Assembly: GCA_963768075.1 (NCBI GenBank)
Contig: CAVYHD010000033.1
Location: forward strand, 186,001-250,000
DNA: 64,000 nt
Reading direction: 5' to 3'
Origin: QHXW01 sp963768075
Lineage (GTDB): Bacteria > Acidobacteriota > Terriglobia > Bryobacterales > Bryobacteraceae
Each line of letters begins with the position of its first letter. The stretch's first letter is position 1. This document shows positions 54,514 to 63,258 of this stretch, piece after piece. The position numbers and the translations under genes are program-made. The notes below the pieces were generated by a model. That model was not told the origin of the DNA. It did no database searches and saw only the letters and a program-made list of their open reading frames with translations.

Positions 54514-56601
54514 TCATGGTACAACCGACTGCGCCGCGGCGGAGTAAGCACTCTCGTTGCTACTCGCATCCACTGCCGTAGCCGCGTAGTAATAAGTGCT
54601 GCCGGACTGGGCGGTAGTGTCGGTGTAAGTGGTTCCGGTGATTGGAGTCGCAGTTAGCTTCGTAAAGGGTCCATCTATCGCACTCGCCCGGTAGACATTG
54701 TAGCCGGCCGCCGTGCCTGACGTACTAGCCGTCCAGCTCAAGCTCACGCTGCTTGAGGTTACCCCAGGCCCGGTTACACATGGTTCACCCAAGGCGGTGT
54801 TGATGATCCTCTGAACCACTACGACATTACAAACTCCACTTCCATCTATATTGGCCGTGCAGGTTGTCAAACCCAGAGCCATATCGATCGCCAACTGCAC
54901 GTCTTGAACGTTCACTGTCCCATTGCCATTGAAATCACAAGGTTGTGTACCACCACCGACGGAGCCGGCGCTCAAGGCGGTCGGCGCCAACGGTGCCGCG
55001 TGCAACAAGCCGAATACGCCCACGCCAGTGGTCGTCCCGACGTATACCTTGCCGTTGGCAATGGTCGGTGTGATGAACTTATTACCCGCACCAAACTGAT
55101 CACGACTACTAGCCGCCTGGTTGGTGTTATACAGCTCGGCCAAGCTCGCCGCATTGTAAGCATGCAAGACTGCGGGATTGGTATTCTCGGCGGCCCATAC
55201 GATGCCGTTGCTAGTATCAATAGCTGAGACACTAGGTATGGTTCCGGGATAGCCGAAGCTATTGCTCGTTTGCGCGGCGGGCGAAGTCAACAGTTTGGCG
55301 TTCGAGAATTGGAATGCAAACAAAGGATGGCCAACCGGCCCATAATAGATCGAGCCGTTGAAATACGCAGGCATGGACCAAATGCCTCCTGGCAGCGCTC
55401 CAGCAAGCTCTTGATAGATACTGTTATTACTGGAACTGAACTTCCCCATGGAATCACGGTTCACTAAGTAAAGATTGGTATCCTTGCCTGCGCCGACAGC
55501 CAGCTGCCAGACGGTTCCCGAGCTGTCAGTCTGGTCGGGTATGACCAGCGCGCCCCCTGAGCCTAGGTCCGTGTCATTCCCGTTTTCCGTGGATTCGTTG
55601 TCCATCTCGAAGTAATCCGTGACAGCCAGGCTGCCCGCAGTGGATACCTTGAGGAACGCATTGCCGTAGTCGCCGTTTGCCGGTGCACCGGAGCTATTCA
55701 GGGTTGTATCGAAGGCACCATTGCCATCAAGCAGAAAGATGTTCCCTGAGTTATCAGCCGCAATTCCAGCCCCAGCCATCCAAATTCCACCTTCTGCACC
55801 GTTGGGAACGAGGTTAAGAACGGTAGTCTGCGCAAGCGTATCGGCGTCATAGCCCATAACCCAGCCTGTATAGGGTTGAATGTCGCAATGGGATCCCCAC
55901 GCGGTGTAGACGATACCATTCATCAATAACAGGCCCGGCCGCTCCTTGTACTGCTTGGGATCGAACGTCACCACGCCGCCGGAGCTATTGTCGCCAGTCC
56001 CGGGAAAGGTCGCCTGCACATTCATGGGACCTCCGAAAAGTTCCGCGCCGGTAGTCAAGTCCAGAGCGTGCAGACGCTGGAAGTAAGTCGAACTGTTCTT
56101 CGACATCGCAACCACGTAGATGGCGCCGTTTGGGCCGCGCGTGCGATCAATCACGGGCGTTGCGGTGATGCCAATCTCAGGCGTTACTTGACTGCACGAA
56201 CGCGTGTCGGATGTGGTTTCGCCGGACTGCAATAGAGAGACTTGCCAGATTTGCGAGCCGGTATCAGCATCGAATCCATAAGCACTATCATGTTCCGTGA
56301 CTACGATCAGAAGATTGTGCGTACCCTGCCCCGAAATCGGCACGTTCGAAACGTACAACGGTTGTGCATCGACCTTGCCATCTACCGAAAGGGTAAAGAG
56401 CTTTCCGAACGAAGTCGAGTTGACATTGTTCGGTGCGAGGATCGTCTCGGTCAGGTTTTGTCCAGTGCGGGCGATGTCGTTGTGATAAGTGACGACGTCC
56501 TGCGATCGGGCAATAGGAACCGCTGCCGACCACACACAAGCCACCCAGCACGCTGCCCTGGCAACGCGCGGCGCCAACACCGCCGGCACGTCTACTCGCA
56601 T
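54514..56601 (-). CDS. Secreted beta-propeller protein with dockerin-like repeats and a fibronectin type III domain
   Basis: 695 residues from the ATG at 56601 (MRVDVPAVLAP), which has GAGGTG upstream; the frame is open to 56637. A signal peptide (WVACVWSAAVPIARSQ) precedes a PQQ/YVTN-like beta-propeller of ~500 residues (VVTEHDSAYGFDADTGSQIW, GIVWAAENTNPAVLHAYNA). A dockerin type I-like pair follows: CDFNGNGTVNVQDVQLAI, with the Ca loop D-x-N-x-N-x-x-x-N-x-x-D intact, and NIDGSGVCNVVVVQRIINT, degenerate at its last position. A C-terminal FN3 domain ends the protein (VSLSWTASTSGTAAGYNVYR). No cohesin is encoded nearby. Confidence 0.8.
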   Translation of the reverse strand: MRVDVPAVLAPRVARAACWVACVWSAAVPIARSQDVVTYHNDIARTGQNLTETILAPNNVNSTSFGKLFTLSVDGKVDAQPLYVSNVPISGQGTHNLLIVVTEHDSAYGFDADTGSQIWQVSLLQSGETTSDTRSCSQVTPEIGITATPVIDRTRGPNGAIYVVAMSKNSSTYFQRLHALDLTTGAELFGGPMNVQATFPGTGDNSSGGVVTFDPKQYKERPGLLLMNGIVYTAWGSHCDIQPYTGWVMGYDADTLAQTTVLNLVPNGAEGGIWMAGAGIAADNSGNIFLLDGNGAFDTTLNSSGAPANGDYGNAFLKVSTAGSLAVTDYFEMDNESTENGNDTDLGSGGALVIPDQTDSSGTVWQLAVGAGKDTNLYLVNRDSMGKFSSSNNSIYQELAGALPGGIWSMPAYFNGSIYYGPVGHPLFAFQFSNAKLLTSPAAQTSNSFGYPGTIPSVSAIDTSNGIVWAAENTNPAVLHAYNAASLAELYNTNQAASSRDQFGAGNKFITPTIANGKVYVGTTTGVGVFGLLHAAPLAPTALSAGSVGGGTQPCDFNGNGTVNVQDVQLAIDMALGLTTCTANIDGSGVCNVVVVQRIINTALGEPCVTGPGVTSSSVSLSWTASTSGTAAGYNVYRASAIDGPFTKLTATPITGTTYTDTTAQSGSTYYYAATAVDASSNESAYSAAAQSVVP

Positions 56602-56797
56602 AATCACCTCACAGGATCTGGTGGCGCTGGTGACCACAATAGCAATTTTCGCTTCCCTTAGGTGTGACTCAATTTCTGCGCAAGAACAAGACTGCCATAG
56701 GTTAGAAGCGTATGACTAACCACGTCTGCCAACCTCGGTCGCGCTGCGTCCATGCAACCGAATTGGTTTTTCGTATGATAAGGTGCGAGGGCAAACC

Positions 56798-58120
56798 ATG
56801 AGCACAAGCAGGCGTCACTTTCTCCAATCCACGGCCGCGGGCCTTTTGGCTGCGCAAAGGGTTTCGGCTAATGACCGCATTCGGATCGCACTCATCGGCG
56901 CCGGCGGCATGGGTTCCGGCGATACGCACTACCAACTGTCATACCCCGGCGTGGAACTGGTGGCGGTCTGCGATATCTACGACGGCCGCCTGGCGCGCGC
57001 CAAAGAGGTCTGGGGCGATCATGTGTTCACTACCCGCGACTATCGCGAGATTTTGGCGCGCAAGGATGTCGACTCCGTGATCATTGCCACGCCCGACCAT
57101 TGGCACTCGCGCATCACCATCGAAGCGCTCGACGCCGGCAAGGATGTCTATTGCGAAAAACCGATGGTGCACTTCGTCGACGAAGGCAAGGGCGTGATCG
57201 CAGCCCAGCAGCGCAGCGGGCGGATTCTCCAGATCGGCAGCCAGTACGTCAGCTCACTGGTCTATCAGAAGGCCCGTGAATTGTTGCAGGCGGGCGCCAT
57301 CGGCCAGCTCAACATGGTGGAGGCGTGGCTCGACCGTAACACCGCCATCGGCGCTTGGGAATACTCGATTCCTCCCGACGCCTCGCCCGCCAACATCGAC
57401 TGGAACCGCTTCCTCGGCAACGCCCCCAAGGTGCCCTTCGAGCCCGTGCGCCTGTTCCGCTGGCGCAATTACAAGGACTACGGCACCGGCGTGGCCGGCG
57501 ACCTGTTCGTGCACCTGCTGAGCGGTCTGCACTATGCGACGCGCTCCACCGGCCCCACACGCGTCATGGCCACCGGCGGCCTGCGCTATTGGAAGGATGG
57601 CCGCGACGCGCCTGATGTGATGCTGGCCCTGCTCGACTACCCCAAAACGGACATGCATCCGGATTTCACCCTGGCGCTGCGCGTCAACTTCAAGAGCGGC
57701 GTGCCCGAGGAGCGCTTCGGTTTCCGGTTTGTCGGAAGTGAGGGCGTCATGAATACAAGCCCTGCCGGCGTCACCATCAGCACCACGCCGCCCGAAACAG
57801 AACCTGGGTACACGATCGAAACCTTCCCGAAGGCGGTGCAGGAACGGTTCCTGGCTGAATATCACGCGAAGTATCCACACACCAACCCAACAGCCGACGC
57901 CATGCGCCCGGAGAAAGAAGACAAATACGTGCCGCCGGAAGATCACGATGCGCATCGCGAACATCACGGCGCGTTTCTTCAATCGGTCCGTACGCGAAAA
58001 CCGTCCATCGAAGATGGTGTCTTTGGTTTGCGCGCGGCTGGTCCCGCGCTGTTGAGCAATGTGTCCTATTACGAAAAGCGCATTTGCAACTGGGATCCCC
58101 AAACGCTGACGGCGTCTTGA
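56798..58120 (+). CDS. Tat-exported Gfo/Idh/MocA family oxidoreductase
   Basis: About 440 residues from the ATG at 56798 (MSTSRRHFLQSTAAG). The RRHFLQ Tat motif is followed by a Rossmann domain (RIALIGAGGMGSGD) and the family hallmark DVYCEKPMVHFV, with DSVIIATPDHWHSRITIEAL. The C-terminal alpha/beta sheet includes KDYGTGVAGDLFVHLLSGLH. Related secreted GFO/IDH/MOCA enzymes act on sugars such as N-acetylgalactosamine or inositols and keep NAD(P) bound, which suits Tat export. Convergent with the lactonase gene, which may belong to the same sugar-oxidation route. Confidence 0.88.
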   Translation: MSTSRRHFLQSTAAGLLAAQRVSANDRIRIALIGAGGMGSGDTHYQLSYPGVELVAVCDIYDGRLARAKEVWGDHVFTTRDYREILARKDVDSVIIATPDHWHSRITIEALDAGKDVYCEKPMVHFVDEGKGVIAAQQRSGRILQIGSQYVSSLVYQKARELLQAGAIGQLNMVEAWLDRNTAIGAWEYSIPPDASPANIDWNRFLGNAPKVPFEPVRLFRWRNYKDYGTGVAGDLFVHLLSGLHYATRSTGPTRVMATGGLRYWKDGRDAPDVMLALLDYPKTDMHPDFTLALRVNFKSGVPEERFGFRFVGSEGVMNTSPAGVTISTTPPETEPGYTIETFPKAVQERFLAEYHAKYPHTNPTADAMRPEKEDKYVPPEDHDAHREHHGAFLQSVRTRKPSIEDGVFGLRAAGPALLSNVSYYEKRICNWDPQTLTAS

Positions 58121-58126
58121 GCTGAC

Positions 58127-59371
58127 CTAGGTCAGGAAAATGATGATCGCCGGCGTGCCCACCGCGGTGTATTGACCGGTAAAGCTGAGCCTGCCGGTAC
58201 TCCGGTTGATGCGGAACGTCGTGATCGCGTCGCCTCTCTGATTGCACGAATATAGAAAATTGCCCGTAGGGTCGATGTTGAAGCTCCGCGGATAATCGCC
58301 GCGCGTTTGCTCCTCTCCGGCAAACGTCAGCGCCCCGTTGTCCCCAATGGAAAACCACGCGATGCTGTCGTGAAGCCGGTTCGCCGCATAGACGAACTTC
58401 GCGTCGGACGAAACCATCACTTCTGAAGTGAAGTTTGTACCGCCAAAGCCTTTCGGCAGACTGGAAACCGTTTGCTTCGCCGTCAGCCTTCCGCGTGCGG
58501 CATCGTAATCGAACATCACCAGCGTTGATCCCTCTTCCTGGAGCGAGTAAAACCAGCGGCCATTCGGATGAAACGTAAAATGGCGCGGCCCGTCACCGGG
58601 CGGGAGCGATACGAACGGCGGATCATTCGGCGTAAGCGTGCCCTTTTCGACATCGAACTTCCAGATCAGAATTTGGTCCAATGCCAGGTCGGCCCATAGC
58701 ACGAAGCGTCCCGCAGGATCGGCCTGAATCATGTGCGCATGCGGCTTGTCGTGACCGCTGATGGCGAAGCTCCCCGGAGGCGCACTTGCCGCGTGCACCG
58801 GGCCAAGCGCGCCCTGATCGTGCTTCACCTCAATCGCAGTGCCAACTGAGCCGTTCGGCAGAATGGGAATCACCGCGGCCGTCCCACCAGCGTAGTTGGC
58901 GACCAGCACATACTTGCCGGACGGATGAACACTCAGATGCGCCGGCCCGGCGCCTTCTGAGCTCACCGTGTTGAGCAGCGTCAGATGCCCGTTCGACCGG
59001 TCAATCGAGAACGCACTCACTGAGCCCGAGGCGCCTCCCTGAAAAGTCGGCGTTTCATTCGCCGAATACAGATGCGTTCGGGAAGGATCGAACGCCAGCC
59101 ACGCCGGGTTCGAACCATCCGCGAATACCTCGCGTTGCGACAACGCACCAGTCGAGCGATCCACAGCAAACAGGTAGATGCCCTGCCCGTTCCCTTTGCT
59201 CCCTTCCGGGCCTTGCGGCGAACTGTACGTGCCGACGTACGCCAAATGGGGCGCACCGCCCTGCGCGAGCGCCGGCAGAGTCGCGCCTAGAGCTCCTGCA
59301 CCCGCCAGGAACGTGCGGCGAGTGGTCTTGCCGTGACAATCGTATTTCCGCTGTATCTCACCCCGCGCCAT
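58127..59371 (-). CDS. Secreted seven-bladed beta-propeller lactonase (6-phosphogluconolactonase-like)
   Basis: 414 residues. A Tat-type signal TTRRTFLAGAGALGATLPALA is followed by the lactonase/YbhE-type propeller: HLAYVGTYSSPQG, NPAWLAFDPSRTHLYSANET, GPAHLSVHPSGKYVLVANYAGG, DKPHAHMIQADPAGRFVLWA, GPRHFTFHPNGRWFYSL, DYPRSFNIDPTGNFLYSCNQ. The HAH and the repeated H-P-x-G turns match the family. A start closer to the Tat motif is possible. Convergent with the Gfo/Idh/MocA gene; a lactone made by that enzyme would be a natural substrate, but this is inference. Confidence 0.85.
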   Translation of the reverse strand: MARGEIQRKYDCHGKTTRRTFLAGAGALGATLPALAQGGAPHLAYVGTYSSPQGPEGSKGNGQGIYLFAVDRSTGALSQREVFADGSNPAWLAFDPSRTHLYSANETPTFQGGASGSVSAFSIDRSNGHLTLLNTVSSEGAGPAHLSVHPSGKYVLVANYAGGTAAVIPILPNGSVGTAIEVKHDQGALGPVHAASAPPGSFAISGHDKPHAHMIQADPAGRFVLWADLALDQILIWKFDVEKGTLTPNDPPFVSLPPGDGPRHFTFHPNGRWFYSLQEEGSTLVMFDYDAARGRLTAKQTVSSLPKGFGGTNFTSEVMVSSDAKFVYAANRLHDSIAWFSIGDNGALTFAGEEQTRGDYPRSFNIDPTGNFLYSCNQRGDAITTFRINRSTGRLSFTGQYTAVGTPAIIIFLT

Positions 59372-59481
59372 CCGAATGCTCCTTATATGAGTGATTGATC
59401 AAGCAATGACAGCTTATGCATTGGTAACTAGCAGGGCCACTTCGGTTCGAGCCGGCGAATCCCGCTCACCAGGCCCGCCCC

Positions 59482-61299
59482 TTACAGCCTCCGAATCAGC
59501 AGTTCTCGCTCGTAAATCATCTCTGGCGGCAGGTGATCATGCAGGTCGATGAACAGCCGTTCGTGCCCGATCACTTCATCCCTCCATGCCGAGCGATCGA
59601 TCGCTTGTAGCCGGTCGAATTTCTCCTCGGGATAGTTAAGACCCTCCCAGTCGATGTCTTCGTGCCGCGGCGTCCAGCCGATGGGTGTCTCCTTGGCGCG
59701 GGCCCGCCCGTGGACCCGGTCGACGATCCACTTCAGCACCCGCATGTTCTCTCCGAACCCCGGCCACAGAAACCGTCCGTCCTCGTCCTTGCGGAACCAG
59801 TTCACATGAAAGATTCTCGGAGTCTCGCTGATGGAACGCTGCATCCTCAGCCAGTGGCGAAAATAATCGCCCATGTGATACCCGCAGAACGGCAGCATGG
59901 CCATCGGATCGTGTCGCACGGTGCCTACGTTTCCGTTCGCGGCCGCGGTTGTCTCGGAGCCCATCGTAGCCCCGACGTAAACGCCGGAGGTCCAGTTGAA
60001 TGCCTGGTAGACCAGCGGCATGGTGTTCGCGCGCCGCCCCCCGAAAATGATCGCGCCGATCGGCACGCCGTCCGGGTGCTCCCAGTCTGGGTCAATCGTC
60101 GGGCACTGCGCCGCCGGTGCCGTAAAACGCGCGTTCGGATGCGCCGCATGGACGCCGGTCCGTTTTGCCAGCTCGGGCGTCCACAAGTTTCCTTGCCAAT
60201 CCAGGCATTCTGCCGGAGGCTCGTCCGTCATCCCCTCCCACCACACTCCTCGTTCGGGTGTCAGCGCGACGTTGGTGAAAATCGAGTTCTTCGCCAGCGT
60301 GGCCATGGCGTTCGCATTCGTTTTGACCGACGTTCCCGGAGCGACACCGAAGAAACCTGCTTCCGGGTTGATCGCGCGCAATAGTCCGTTCTGGTTGGGC
60401 CGGATCCACGCGATGTCATCGCCCACCGTCCACACCTTCCAGCCCGCGAAGCTCTTCGGTGGAATCATCATCGCGAAGTTTGTCTTCCCGCAGGCGCTGG
60501 GGAATGCCGCGGCGACGTAAGTCTTCTCGCCCTCCGGGCTCTCGACTCCGACGATCAGCATGTGTTCCGCCATCCAGCCTTCATCCCGCGCGATATTCGA
60601 AGCAATTCGCAGCGCGAAACATTTCTTGCCAAGCAGTGCGTTGCCGCCGTAGCCCGAGCCATATGACCAGATTTCACGCGTCTCCGGGAAATGGACGATG
60701 TACTTCTCCTCGTTGCAGGGCCAGGGAACATCCTTCTGCCCGGCTTCCAGCGGACGGCCGACGCTGTGGAGACACGGCACCACGCGCTTTTTGTCCTTGT
60801 CGATTTCCTGGAACACCGGCAGACCGATGCGCGCCATGATGCGCATGTTCGCGACTACGTAGGGCGAATCCGTAAGTTGGACCCCAATCTGCGACATCGG
60901 TGATCCCACCGGACCCATGCTGAACGGCAATACGTACATCGTCCGCCCGCGCATAGAGCCGGAAAACAACGCCTTCAGTTTCCGGCGCATTGGGAACGGG
61001 TCTTCCCAGTTGTTCGTAGGCCCGGCGTCGTCTTTGGAAAGGGAGCAGATGAACGTGCGATCCTCAACCCGCGCCACATCGCTCGAATCTGAACGGGCGT
61101 AATAACAGTTCGGCCACAAGTCTTGGTTCAGCTTGGTGAGGGTCCCCGCCGCTACCATCTGCTCGCAGAGCCGGTCGTATTCAGCCTGCGAGCCATCCAC
61201 CCAGTAAATGGCAGCCGGTTTCGTGAGTTGGGCGGTCTTCTGGACCCACCGTATGAGGTGTTCGTTGCGACACAAAGGTGAGGCGTTGATCTGGTCCAC
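59482..61299 (-). CDS. pckG: Phosphoenolpyruvate carboxykinase (GTP)
   Basis: 605 residues, GTG start after GGGGGA. Converts oxaloacetate and GTP to PEP, CO2 and GDP, the first committed step of gluconeogenesis. The P-loop AAFPSACGKTNFAMM (~263-277) with reactive Cys, the metal segment TVGDDIAWIR (291-300), and NPEAGFFGVAPGTS mark the GTP-dependent type. The full length matches the family. Cytoplasmic, single gene; divergent from the amidohydrolase gene with 69 bp between starts. Confidence 0.97.
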   Translation of the reverse strand: MDQINASPLCRNEHLIRWVQKTAQLTKPAAIYWVDGSQAEYDRLCEQMVAAGTLTKLNQDLWPNCYYARSDSSDVARVEDRTFICSLSKDDAGPTNNWEDPFPMRRKLKALFSGSMRGRTMYVLPFSMGPVGSPMSQIGVQLTDSPYVVANMRIMARIGLPVFQEIDKDKKRVVPCLHSVGRPLEAGQKDVPWPCNEEKYIVHFPETREIWSYGSGYGGNALLGKKCFALRIASNIARDEGWMAEHMLIVGVESPEGEKTYVAAAFPSACGKTNFAMMIPPKSFAGWKVWTVGDDIAWIRPNQNGLLRAINPEAGFFGVAPGTSVKTNANAMATLAKNSIFTNVALTPERGVWWEGMTDEPPAECLDWQGNLWTPELAKRTGVHAAHPNARFTAPAAQCPTIDPDWEHPDGVPIGAIIFGGRRANTMPLVYQAFNWTSGVYVGATMGSETTAAANGNVGTVRHDPMAMLPFCGYHMGDYFRHWLRMQRSISETPRIFHVNWFRKDEDGRFLWPGFGENMRVLKWIVDRVHGRARAKETPIGWTPRHEDIDWEGLNYPEEKFDRLQAIDRSAWRDEVIGHERLFIDLHDHLPPEMIYERELLIRRL

Positions 61300-61368
61300 T
61301 ATCCCCCTCTAATCTAACCGATCAGGAGCTCCAGTAGTGGCATTCCAGCCAGCGTCTATACTGAGATC

Positions 61369-62310
61369 GTGCAAAGTCCATGGGGAGAAATCGACGTCAG
61401 CGATGCGCACGTTCACTTCCTTTCTCACAATTTTTTTGCCGCCCTGGCCGCTCAGCAAACAGCTCGAATCGGTCAGCCAGCAAGTGCCGAAAGCATCGCG
61501 GCGGCTCTTGGCTGGCAGTCGCCGGCGCCGGAACCCGAAGCCCTGGCATTGACCTGGGTGCGAGAATTGGACCGGTGGGGTGTGCACCGCGCGGCTCTGA
61601 TTTCGAGTATTCCGGGCGACGAGGCCTCCGCTGCCGCGGCGGTTCGCTCCCATCCCGATCGGTTTTATGGCTATTTTATGGTGGACCCAACGGCTCACGG
61701 CGCCGGCGAACGGGTTCGCACAGTACTCGCAGGAGGCCATCTCCGCTGCATTTGCCTATTTCCGGCGATGCACCGCTACTCTATTCAGGATGAGCGCGTG
61801 CGGCCGTTGCTCGAGGCGGCCGAGGCGCACCCGGGCGTCGCTGTATTCGTCCACTGCGGTGTCCTGACGGTGGGCGTGCGCGCGAAGCTCGGACTGCCAT
61901 CACCGTTCGACATGCGCTTCTCCAATCCCATCGATTTGCATGCCGTCGCGCTGGCGTTTCCGAAACTGCGGTTCATCGTGCCACATTTCGGCGCGGGCTA
62001 TTTCCGCGAGGCGCTGATGCTGTGCGACCTCTGCCCCAACGTACACCTGGACACCTCCAGCAGCAACGGCTGGATGCGCTACCAACCAGAATTCCCCAGC
62101 CTGCCGGACGTTTTCCGGCGTGCGTTGGACGTTGTGGGACCGGAACGGCTGCTGTTCGGTTCTGATTCCTCGTTCTTTCCGCGCGGCTGGCACAAGGCGA
62201 TTTTTGATGCCCAGGTGCAAGCTCTGTCCCATATTGGGATTTCCGGCGCGGATGCCCGGCGCATCTTCGGAGGGAATCTGGAGCGAATCCTGCGGCGCCA
62301 AGTCGAGTGA
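61369..62310 (+). CDS. Amidohydrolase family protein (TIM-barrel metal hydrolase)
   Basis: 313 residues from the GTG at 61369. Near the N-terminus DVSDAHVHFLSH gives the HxH metal site (H14, H16). Further motifs are VFVHCGVLTVG, IDLHAVALAFPKLRFIVPHFG (metal His) and LLFGSDSSFFPRGWH (catalytic Asp). This is the amidohydrolase-2 / ACMSD-like branch, which includes decarboxylases and lactone or amide hydrolases. No signal peptide. It is followed closely by a PaaK-like gene, so the pair may handle an aromatic or acyl acid. Confidence 0.85.
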   Translation: MQSPWGEIDVSDAHVHFLSHNFFAALAAQQTARIGQPASAESIAAALGWQSPAPEPEALALTWVRELDRWGVHRAALISSIPGDEASAAAAVRSHPDRFYGYFMVDPTAHGAGERVRTVLAGGHLRCICLFPAMHRYSIQDERVRPLLEAAEAHPGVAVFVHCGVLTVGVRAKLGLPSPFDMRFSNPIDLHAVALAFPKLRFIVPHFGAGYFREALMLCDLCPNVHLDTSSSNGWMRYQPEFPSLPDVFRRALDVVGPERLLFGSDSSFFPRGWHKAIFDAQVQALSHIGISGADARRIFGGNLERILRRQVE

Positions 62311-62360
62311 GAGATTCGTGAGGAATCGTACACTTCATCTTTGAATCACCTGATAGTCAG

Positions 62361-63257
62361 TTGTTGTGGAGGCAGGCGAGGCTGGGATTTTACACCTGGC
62401 CCGACAGGGACCAACAAAGACAATCGATGAGACTCATCTTAAGATGGACCTGCTCACAGGCCGGTCACGGGGCGGACGTGCGCCTGGCGAGATTCATACG
62501 GGTTTTGCGCGCTGCGCAGCGCACCACCGGTTATCTACCGCTTCTGGAAAGCGCCGGGCTGGCGACGCCTGAGGCGCTGGCCTCGGTTCACTCGGTGGAA
62601 CAGACACTCGAACGTCTTCCTGCCATTGATCGGGACGAGTTCTATGGTTCGCGAGCGGCATTTGAGAGCCCAGGGAGCACGCGGCCCTCGCCGCAGCCGT
62701 TCCGCTCCCCGCTCGAATACACGCCCAAGACTGCGATCCTCATGGCCGGGTTCCAGCCGAACTCCGTTATCAAGGTCATGGCGCAGAACTGGACGAGAGG
62801 CCTGAAGCAATTTGGCGCCAGCGCTCTGGCGGCGCCGGTGAGCGTACTGCGATCGTTGGCGGACACGATCGAGGCCGGGCGGCAGGAAGCACCGTCGCTG
62901 CGCCATTTCGTGGTGTCCTTTACCGGGGGGGAACAAGGCGAGCTGGCGGAGGATGACCGCGAGCGTTTCTGGCGCGTATTCCGAGTGCCCGTGTTTGAGC
63001 AACGGTTGGGATTCGACAACCGGGTGATCGCTTATGAATGCGAAGCGCACCATGGTCTGCACATCTTGCCGGAGCGCGCTGCGCTCGAACAGACGGCCGG
63101 CTCGGAGCTGCTCCTGACTTCGCTGACCGATCTGCGTTTTCCCACGCTCCGCGTGGGCACGAGGCTCTCGGCTACGATTCACTCCGATTGCTGCGATTGC
63201 GGCAACGCCGCGGCGCGGTTGGTCGGTGCGCGGCCGCTCGTCGCCGCTGCGTGCTGA
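62361..63257 (+). CDS. PaaK-like adenylate-forming protein lacking the central AMP-binding motif
   Basis: Up to 298 residues; the start is unclear (TTG at 62361, or ATG at 62427, or later). RFIRVLRAAQRTTGYLPLLE...SVEQTLERLPAIDRDEFYGS resembles the PaaK/CapK N-terminus, and the C-terminal AYECEAHHGLHILPERAALE, SELLLTSLTDLRFPTLRV and CDCGNAAARLVG resembles the PaaK C-terminal region with its Cys pair. The usual S-S-G-T-T-G loop and much of the central domain are missing, and the length is about two thirds of PaaK. It may be a condensed or inactive relative. It lies 50 bp after the amidohydrolase on the same strand. Confidence 0.55.
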   Translation: MLWRQARLGFYTWPDRDQQRQSMRLILRWTCSQAGHGADVRLARFIRVLRAAQRTTGYLPLLESAGLATPEALASVHSVEQTLERLPAIDRDEFYGSRAAFESPGSTRPSPQPFRSPLEYTPKTAILMAGFQPNSVIKVMAQNWTRGLKQFGASALAAPVSVLRSLADTIEAGRQEAPSLRHFVVSFTGGEQGELAEDDRERFWRVFRVPVFEQRLGFDNRVIAYECEAHHGLHILPERAALEQTAGSELLLTSLTDLRFPTLRVGTRLSATIHSDCCDCGNAAARLVGARPLVAAAC

Positions 63258-63258
63258 C

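Noticed and set aside
62366..62572. 68-residue plus-strand frame starting MEAGEAGILHLARQ
   Set aside because: It overlaps the PaaK-like frame and stops early; no ribosome-binding site, although a frame error joining the two cannot be excluded.
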